From: Caldisericota bacterium
GTDB taxonomy: Bacteria > CAIJMQ01 > JAADFP01
Direction: 5' to 3'
NCBI GenBank assembly: GCA_013152825.1
Contig: JAADFP010000092.1
Coordinates: forward strand, 1-9,495
Length of the DNA: 9,495 nt
A model generated the notes under the pieces. The model had not been told where the DNA came from. It worked only from the letters and a program-made list of their open reading frames with translations, and made no database searches. The translations under genes were made by a program, and so were the position numbers. How positions within the stretch are numbered: position 1 is the first letter of the stretch; the number at the start of each line of letters is the position of its first letter. Positions 4,974 to 9,495 of this stretch are shown here, piece after piece.

Positions 4974-5811
4974 AACAGATAGACAAAGAATAGTGCAGAA
5001 GTAAGTATATCCCGATGCCCAGATTTTCCCAGCGGTAAACTTTTCTTAATCTTAGAAAATTGGGCCCTTTAGAAATCAAGTACATAACCTGAACACATAG
5101 CAAAAGAATGAGCAGGAATAGCACCATACTTATAAAATAGGAGAGCAGGAGTGCAGGGAGGAGAAAAAGCCACAGAAAGCGTGTGCTTTTCTTTCCCATC
5201 AGCATAGCAGTAGTTATTCCCTGTCTTTTGTCTTCTTTCAAGTGGGCAAACTCGTGGATTAACTGGGCTAAGAGCATCAGGAAAAAATACAGGAAGTAAA
5301 GAAGCAGTATTTCCCTGTTTATCTGCTGCGCTCCCAGAACTATGAGCAGGGGAAATCCGGAAGAATTAGTAAGGGTACCCATAAAAGGAATGGATTTTAA
5401 ACGGAGAAAGGGAAGAGAGTAAATGCTGGCAAAAATAGATAGGGCCATAATGATTATCTTTTGAGAGCTGGTGAGAGGGAAAATAAAAAACGAAACTATC
5501 AGGGGAAAAAGGGAGAGGAGAGGATAAGCGAAGAACTTCCGGCTTAAGTTTTTATCAAAGATCTCATTCAGGGAAAAAGAGTAGCACCCCAGGAAAAAGG
5601 AGAGGGTTAAAACGGCGATTAGATTCTTTGTTTCTCCCTTGCCTGCCAGGGAACCAAGAAGAGGTAAGCCGAGAAAGTACCACCACTCTCTTATCCGGTA
5701 AATCCCTATTCCCTTTACTCTCACTTCAAATGAGGTCTCTCCAGGTTTTTGCCCCGGTGCCGGCCCACTTTTATCTTTTTTAAAAAACGTTTTCGTCAGG
5801 AAGCTTCGCAA
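4972..5811 (-). CDS. Divergent UbiA-family membrane prenyltransferase
   Basis: A 279-aa hydrophobic protein with about eight or nine predicted membrane helices (roughly 43-57, 63-81, 96-112, 117-133, 150-162, 166-186, 212-230, 230-247, 263-277). UbiA enzymes transfer isoprenyl chains to aromatic or polar acceptors at the membrane. Evidence: LNEIFDKNLSRK (81-92) at the place of the first Asp motif, and HLKEDKRQGITT (190-201), matching the second motif with its trailing 'DxxxGIxT'. Both are degenerate: the usual NDxxDxxxD reads N82-E83-x-x-D86-x-x-x-S90, and DxxxD reads H190-x-x-x-D194. The start is TTG with AGAAGG seven bases upstream; GTG at residue 30 (5722-5724) is an alternative and would remove an odd polar N-terminus. 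It overlaps the end of the TIM-barrel gene by 16 bp, so the two are probably coupled. The acceptor is unknown. Confidence 0.6.
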   Translation of the reverse strand: MRSFLTKTFFKKDKSGPAPGQKPGETSFEVRVKGIGIYRIREWWYFLGLPLLGSLAGKGETKNLIAVLTLSFFLGCYSFSLNEIFDKNLSRKFFAYPLLSLFPLIVSFFIFPLTSSQKIIIMALSIFASIYSLPFLRLKSIPFMGTLTNSSGFPLLIVLGAQQINREILLLYFLYFFLMLLAQLIHEFAHLKEDKRQGITTAMLMGKKSTRFLWLFLLPALLLSYFISMVLFLLILLLCVQVMYLISKGPNFLRLRKVYRWENLGIGIYLLLHYSLSIC

Positions 5812-6638
5812 TAGCAGACCTTCTTTCCCTTTTCCTCAAGCAAGAAGTGTTTACAACGCGGGCAGCAGAGGTAATATCCTTCCTGCTTTGCCATTCGTCC
5901 TTCTATCAGGGCCACTGCTTCTTTCAGCATCCAGGAGATACTTGCTCTACCCCAGGGCGGAGATTCCAGGATGATATTCTTGTTCCTGGTGTAAGGGATA
6001 ATCCTTTCCCATTTTATTGTGCCGTAAGGTATCTGTAAATGTTTATCTCCTGATTTGTCGTTGTCGTGTAAATGGAAGGTTACAATTTTCTCCGCAAAGT
6101 TCTCTATAAGTTGAGGAAGGGTGCCTGATAGGTTGCCATGGCCTGTGTCGAGGCACATGCCAACCTTCTCAGTAGCCAGTTCCTTGAATAAAAATTTTAA
6201 GAAATATAGTGAGCTTCCCACATAACCAGGAGGCATATTCTCCAGGGAGATTTCCCAGGGTGTTCCCCGGAGGAGGGAGAGAATTTCCTGGATACTGGCA
6301 AGGGAGAGAGGGGCTCGCGCTTCTTCTCTCTCGCCTTTTTTCAAAGTATCACCCGGATGCAGGATTAGCTTGAGTTTTTTGTCCGGGAGGTTGTCCAGGA
6401 TTCTTTTGATGGTATCTATGGCTTTATTTTTTGTAGGGGGAAAAGAAATATCATAATCTTCTCCCAGGGGCAGGTGTACAGAAACAATTTTGTTGCTTTC
6501 CAGCAAGGATTTTATTTTTTCTCTTCCCTCTCTATCCAGGAACCAGGTTGCTTCTACCTCCACGTAGGGAGAATGAGTGAGTATATCCGTAAAAAAAACT
6601 TCTTCTATAGCCCGGGGAAGAGTTATCCCTATCTTCAA
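5796..6638 (-). CDS. Xylose isomerase-like TIM-barrel protein (AP_endonuc_2 type) with C-terminal cysteine cluster
   Basis: About 280 aa from a TTG at 6636-6638. Predicted metal-binding residues occur at barrel positions typical of the sugar phosphate isomerase/epimerase and endonuclease IV superfamily: H55 (SVHLPL), H94 (LHPGD), E133 (ISLENMPP), D164 and H167 (LDTGHGNL), H189/H191 (FHLHDND), H200, and E225 (ILESPP). After the barrel, residues 258-277 carry CCPRC and, twelve residues on, CYC: a possible zinc-ribbon-like tail not typical of the family. The TTG is preferred because the protein then starts (M)KIGITLPR, the usual beta-1, with GAGAAG just upstream; a longer in-frame GTG at 6702-6704 lacks a clear ribosome site and would overlap hldD by 35 bp. 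Substrate unknown; context suggests sugar or lipid-envelope metabolism. Confidence 0.75.
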   Translation of the reverse strand: MKIGITLPRAIEEVFFTDILTHSPYVEVEATWFLDREGREKIKSLLESNKIVSVHLPLGEDYDISFPPTKNKAIDTIKRILDNLPDKKLKLILHPGDTLKKGEREEARAPLSLASIQEILSLLRGTPWEISLENMPPGYVGSSLYFLKFLFKELATEKVGMCLDTGHGNLSGTLPQLIENFAEKIVTFHLHDNDKSGDKHLQIPYGTIKWERIIPYTRNKNIILESPPWGRASISWMLKEAVALIEGRMAKQEGYYLCCPRCKHFLLEEKGKKVCYCEAS

Positions 6639-6669
6639 TTTTTGTCTTCTCGGGTTGTATTCTGTAATA

Positions 6670-7662
6670 CTACGTTTTGCTCCCGTCCAGGTACTTGTTT
6701 TCACCCAGCAGGTAGTCCTGCACGTATTCTCTTACGCCTTCTTCCAGGGAATACATGGGCCTGTCATATCCCAGCTTTCTCAATTTCTCTATCTCTGCCT
6801 GGGTAAAGTACTGGTATTTCTCTTTAATAGATTCTGGCATTTCTATAAATTCTATCTCTGGTTTTTTGTTGACCGCCTGGAAAATTGCGGTGACTAAATC
6901 GAGAAAGCTACGGGCTTTTCCTGTGCCCACGTTGAAAATTCCGTGTGCATCTTTTTTATCGTAGATAAAGAGGGTGATGTCTACCACGTCTTTGATATAG
7001 ATGAAGTCTCTCATCTGCTCTCCATCGCCGAATTCAGGCTGGTAGGATTTAAAAAGCCTTACCTTTCCCTCTTTGTTTATTTGCTCAAATGCCTTGTGTA
7101 CCACACTTCTCATCTCCTGCTTGTGGTACTCGTTGGGGCCAAAAACATTAAAATACTTAAGCCCCACGATTCTCTCCAGGACACCAGAATATAATGCCCA
7201 TAAGTCAAAGAGGTGCTTCGAATAACCGTACCTGTTTAATGGCCTTAAGGCAGGAAGGAGAGAGTGTTCATCCGAAAAGCCTTGTTTGCCATCTCCGTAA
7301 GTGGCAGCAGTAGAAGCGTAAAGGAACCGGGTGTTGTTTCTAAGACACCAGGTAGTAAGCAATTTAGTATATTCGTAGTTATTTTTTAGGAGAAGTCTTA
7401 CATTTTGCTCGGTAGTAGAGCTTATTGCTCCCATGTGTAAAATTCCGTCAAATGTCCAGGAACCCCAGGTCTCCAGCTTGTCCATGAAGGTATCTTTATC
7501 CATGAGGTCGCAGAATTTCAAGTTGGCCAGATTTTTCTCCTGCTCGCTCTTTTTGTTCTCTTCCAGGGTATCAACTACCAGGATATCTTCTCTTCCCCTC
7601 TGATTAAGCCCCCATACCAGGGCACTACCGATAAACCCAGCTCCTCCAGTTACAACAATCAT
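6670..7662 (-). CDS. hldD: ADP-L-glycero-D-manno-heptose 6-epimerase (HldD/RfaD)
   Basis: Inverts C6 of ADP-D-glycero-D-manno-heptose to give the L-form used by the heptosyltransferases; cytoplasmic, last step of donor synthesis. The 330-aa protein is an extended SDR with TGGAGFIG (5-12), D31 after beta-2, GAISSTTE followed by NNYEYTKLLTTWC, YASTAATYGDG, the catalytic pair Y145/K149 in YGYSKHLFD, and FGPNEYHKQEMRSVVHKAFEQI, all close to E. coli RfaD. K181 in NEYHK matches the second catalytic base (K178 in E. coli). DGEQMRDFIYIKDVVD is also diagnostic. ATG start; AGGTAAG upstream is a weak ribosome site. It lies 86 bp after the waaF stop and 31 bp before the TIM-barrel gene. It completes the pathway started by the kinase at the other end of the window. 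Confidence 0.96.
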   Translation of the reverse strand: MIVVTGGAGFIGSALVWGLNQRGREDILVVDTLEENKKSEQEKNLANLKFCDLMDKDTFMDKLETWGSWTFDGILHMGAISSTTEQNVRLLLKNNYEYTKLLTTWCLRNNTRFLYASTAATYGDGKQGFSDEHSLLPALRPLNRYGYSKHLFDLWALYSGVLERIVGLKYFNVFGPNEYHKQEMRSVVHKAFEQINKEGKVRLFKSYQPEFGDGEQMRDFIYIKDVVDITLFIYDKKDAHGIFNVGTGKARSFLDLVTAIFQAVNKKPEIEFIEMPESIKEKYQYFTQAEIEKLRKLGYDRPMYSLEEGVREYVQDYLLGENKYLDGSKT

Positions 7663-7700
7663 AGCTAACTTACCTAAAAGTGGAACACAGAGGAAGTCCG

Positions 7701-7729
7701 ATATTCTCTTCTGTTCTGTATTCTCTCAA
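7701..7729 (-). promoter_or_regulatory. Weak candidate promoter upstream of hldD
   Basis: On the - strand, TTGAGA (7724-7729, five of six to TTGACA) is followed after 17 bp by GAATAT (7701-7706, three of six to TATAAT). It lies in the 86-bp gap between waaF and hldD, the only sizeable gap in this operon. The poor -10 makes this a low-confidence call; readthrough from waaF could be enough. The rest of the gap (7730-7748) is a low-complexity CCATC/TATCA-rich stretch running into the waaF stop. Confidence 0.2.
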
Positions 7730-7748
7730 TCCATCACCCATCTACCTA

Positions 7749-8723
7749 TCATTCTATCATTTTCTTTACTGTATCAACAACCTCTTCCGGGCTAATAGAT
7801 TTCATGCAGCGATGGTCCCGGGGACATTCGCGATACATACAGGGAGAGCATGCAACTTTCTTGTGGATTATCGCCACTTCTCCATACCAGGGCTTCGTTT
7901 TCTCTACCGGGGTAGGGCCATATATTCCTACTACGGGTATTCCCAGAGTCGAGGCGATATGTAAGGCTCCTGAATCGTTGCAGACTACAAGAGAGGAAAG
8001 AGCAATTATGGCCATCATTTCTCTCACCGAGGTCTTACCTACCAGATTGATAACTTCTTTATCAGTTGCGGCGATCTTTTCTCCCAGCGGTTTTTCGTCT
8101 TTACTGCCCAGGATGAGTACCGGGAAGGAGCATTCTTTTGTTATACAGCAGGATACTCTGGCAAAGTTTTCCACAGGCCATCTCTTGGCGTTCCCATAGG
8201 CAGCTCCTGGAATTAAGACAGAGAATTTCTCGGGAAGGGAGTACTTGCTTTTAACCTGTTCCTTTTCTCTTGGCTCCAGATAGATACCGGGTTTTGTCTC
8301 CCTTCTTTCCATTCCCAGATAATCAAGTATTCTCAGGTAGAATTCTATCTGGGGCATGTTTCTCCAGTTTGCTGGCAGGGGGGCTTTCCGGGTAAGCAGG
8401 AAGCGCCTGCCGTCAGTAGGATAGCCTACCCTTTCTTTTACTCCGCAGCGAAACATTAAGAAAGCCGAGGAAAAGGAATTGGGCAGGAGAATCCCCAGGG
8501 AAAAATGTTCCTCTTTTATCTCCTGCATGTTTTCTGGATGGAATATCCCTTCTATGAAAGGGTTGTTATGGAATATATCCCGCACTTTTCTCTTGCAAAG
8601 TACATACACGGGAGAATCGGGGAGATTATCTTTAATAATAGGGAGAAGAGCAGTAGAAATCACTGCATCTCCTATCCAGTTTCCTATCCAGTTTGGTGAA
8701 TGAATTATAATTTTTTCTCCCAT
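7749..8723 (-). CDS. waaF: Lipopolysaccharide heptosyltransferase II-like (WaaF, GT9)
   Basis: Transfers L-glycero-D-manno-heptose from ADP-heptose to the growing inner core at the cytoplasmic face of the inner membrane. The 324-aa GT-B protein shows the WaaF set: N-terminal PNWIG..GDAVIS, PGAAYGNAKRWP (172-183), NDSGALHIA (249-257) and YGPT (268-271) in the ADP-heptose-binding domain, and the cysteine-rich C-terminal CSPCMYRECPRDHRCM (292-307) typical of WaaF. The N-terminal loop is odd: residues 11-14 (NWIG) are repeated as 15-18, from an exact 12-bp tandem duplication (8670-8681 and 8682-8693), just before D19, the equivalent of the catalytic Asp of WaaC (D13 in E. coli). The ATG overlaps the end of the upstream GT2 gene by 19 bp with no strong ribosome site, so coupling is likely. 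Confidence 0.92.
   Translation of the reverse strand: MGEKIIIHSPNWIGNWIGDAVISTALLPIIKDNLPDSPVYVLCKRKVRDIFHNNPFIEGIFHPENMQEIKEEHFSLGILLPNSFSSAFLMFRCGVKERVGYPTDGRRFLLTRKAPLPANWRNMPQIEFYLRILDYLGMERRETKPGIYLEPREKEQVKSKYSLPEKFSVLIPGAAYGNAKRWPVENFARVSCCITKECSFPVLILGSKDEKPLGEKIAATDKEVINLVGKTSVREMMAIIALSSLVVCNDSGALHIASTLGIPVVGIYGPTPVEKTKPWYGEVAIIHKKVACSPCMYRECPRDHRCMKSISPEEVVDTVKKMIE
8670..8693 (-). repeat. Exact 12-bp in-frame tandem duplication inside waaF
   Basis: The 12-mer TCCTATCCAGTT (+ strand) is present twice head to tail at 8670-8681 and 8682-8693. On the coding strand it adds four codons (Asn-Trp-Ile-Gly) in the beta1-alpha1 loop of the heptosyltransferase. The two copies are identical at every base, which suggests a recent duplication. 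Confidence 0.9.
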
Positions 8724-9463
8724 AGCTTGGCATATTTGAGATAGACGTAAAAAGAAGAGAGGCAGGAAAGAATCAATCCCGGTATTCCGTCAAACACTCC
8801 CCCCTTAAGTATGTACATCTTAAAAAATTTCCAGGCGGGCCTGAGCAGTAAATCCAGGATACTTGCTCTTTTCCCCTGCTTTTGCATCTCCTCTGCTGCC
8901 CTGGTGGTATAGTAGTTAAGTTTTTCCAGGTAATGAGATAAATCTCTGTAGGGATAATGTAAAATATTGCCTTTGAACTTGCCTACTTTTCCGCTAATTT
9001 CGGGAGAAGAGCCAAGCTCCCTGTCCTTATAGCAAGCTACCCCTTTTTTGAATAAGCGAACCACCCTGTCTCCTCTCCAGGAGAACCTCATCCACTTCCC
9101 CATAAATTTACTTAGCCGCGGGATAGAATATGCAGCAAAATTAACCTTTCCCCCTATCTCTTTCCTTATCTCTTCCTTTAGTGTGTTGCTCAATTCCTCG
9201 TCAGAATCCAGCACCAGGATAAAATCGCCTGTAGCCTTTTCCATAGCCCAGTTAAGCTGATCCCCGTAATGCTTGAATTTTCTCTGGAAAATTTTGTCAG
9301 TATATCCTTCCACGATTTTCAGAGTATCATCAGTACTGAAAGAATCAACTACTACTATTTCTTTGCATACCTCAGATAGTCCAGCCAGGCACTTTTCTAT
9401 GGTAAGCTGGGAATTAAAGGTAAGCACTACCCCGCTTATATTGTTATTCTCATTTGCCAACAT
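8705..9463 (-). CDS. Family 2 glycosyltransferase, WaaE/KdtX-like LPS core enzyme
   Basis: A 252-aa GT2 (GT-A fold) inverting transferase. Seen: N-terminal VVLTFNSQLTIEKCLAGL, EIVVVDSFSTDDT with the nucleotide-binding Asp (D40), NWAMEKATGDFILVLDSDEE with the metal-binding D86-S-D88, and the middle IPRLSKFMGKW followed by GDRVVRLFKKG, as in WaaE/KdtX glucosyltransferases that add a sugar to the inner-core heptose. A C-terminal hydrophobic stretch (about 227-245) may associate with the membrane. ATG 9463 was chosen over an in-frame TTG at 9469; GGGGTG is ten bases upstream of the ATG and four of the TTG, so either is possible. The gene is the first of five on the - strand in this window and overlaps waaF by 19 bp. 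The sugar donor cannot be told. Confidence 0.85.
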   Translation of the reverse strand: MLANENNNISGVVLTFNSQLTIEKCLAGLSEVCKEIVVVDSFSTDDTLKIVEGYTDKIFQRKFKHYGDQLNWAMEKATGDFILVLDSDEELSNTLKEEIRKEIGGKVNFAAYSIPRLSKFMGKWMRFSWRGDRVVRLFKKGVACYKDRELGSSPEISGKVGKFKGNILHYPYRDLSHYLEKLNYYTTRAAEEMQKQGKRASILDLLLRPAWKFFKMYILKGGVFDGIPGLILSCLSSFYVYLKYAKLWEKKL

Positions 9464-9495
9464 ACGCAAAATACACCCCGGTTAAAATCTAAAAC

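Noticed and set aside
6639..6704. Extended N-terminus of the TIM-barrel protein from GTG 6702-6704.
   Set aside because: The extra 22 residues lack family features, the GTG has no clear ribosome site and it would overlap hldD; the TTG at 6636-6638 fits better, though not certainly.

Overview
This window looks like a chromosomal segment of an uncultured, probably anaerobic, Gram-negative bacterium. Four genes for heptose-containing lipopolysaccharide (a heptose-7-phosphate kinase, an ADP-heptose 6-epimerase, a WaaF-type heptosyltransferase and a WaaE/KdtX-like glycosyltransferase) imply an outer membrane with an inner-core oligosaccharide. The C-terminal tail of a 2-oxoacid:ferredoxin oxidoreductase gamma subunit at the left edge and a stand-alone formiminotransferase-cyclodeaminase-type (FchA-like) protein suggest ferredoxin-based, folate-dependent anaerobic metabolism. 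The style fits a candidate phylum such as Omnitrophota, but that placement is a guess; no marker gene is present.

Layout. Positions 1-4676 read on the + strand: the oxidoreductase gamma tail (1-161), the heptose-7-phosphate kinase (136-1134), a metallophosphoesterase (1112-1834), a gap with a good -10 box (1835-1955), GTP cyclohydrolase I folE (1956-2513), a UDP-sugar 4-epimerase-like SDR (2535-3500), a DUF4258-like/DUF2283-like overlapping pair (3524-4013), and a cyclodeaminase-type gene broken into two overlapping frames (4054-4296 and 4293-4676). Positions 4677-4971 are a repeat-rich convergent intergenic region: a degenerate 7-bp tandem array, an 8-bp tandem array, a REP-like pair of inverted hairpins, and a second 7-bp-phased tract. 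Positions 4972-9463 read on the - strand, in transcription order: a WaaE/KdtX-like GT2 glycosyltransferase, WaaF-like heptosyltransferase, HldD epimerase, an AP-endonuclease-2/xylose-isomerase-like TIM-barrel protein with a C-terminal cysteine cluster, and a divergent UbiA-family membrane prenyltransferase.

How the genes work together. The kinase on the + strand and the epimerase on the - strand are early and final steps of ADP-L-glycero-D-manno-heptose synthesis; WaaF uses that donor, and the GT2 enzyme probably decorates the same core. The isomerase GmhA, phosphatase GmhB and the adenylyltransferase half of HldE are not in the window. The TIM-barrel and UbiA genes overlap each other and are probably co-expressed with the LPS genes, but their substrates are unknown.

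Most notable points: an exact 12-bp in-frame tandem duplication in the WaaF gene that repeats Asn-Trp-Ile-Gly directly before the predicted catalytic Asp; the split cyclodeaminase gene with a well-placed internal ribosome binding site at the break; a divergent UbiA whose usual Asp motifs are degenerate; and a cluster of several different short repeat types in a single 295-bp intergenic region. I did not find a clear novel defence or mobile system.
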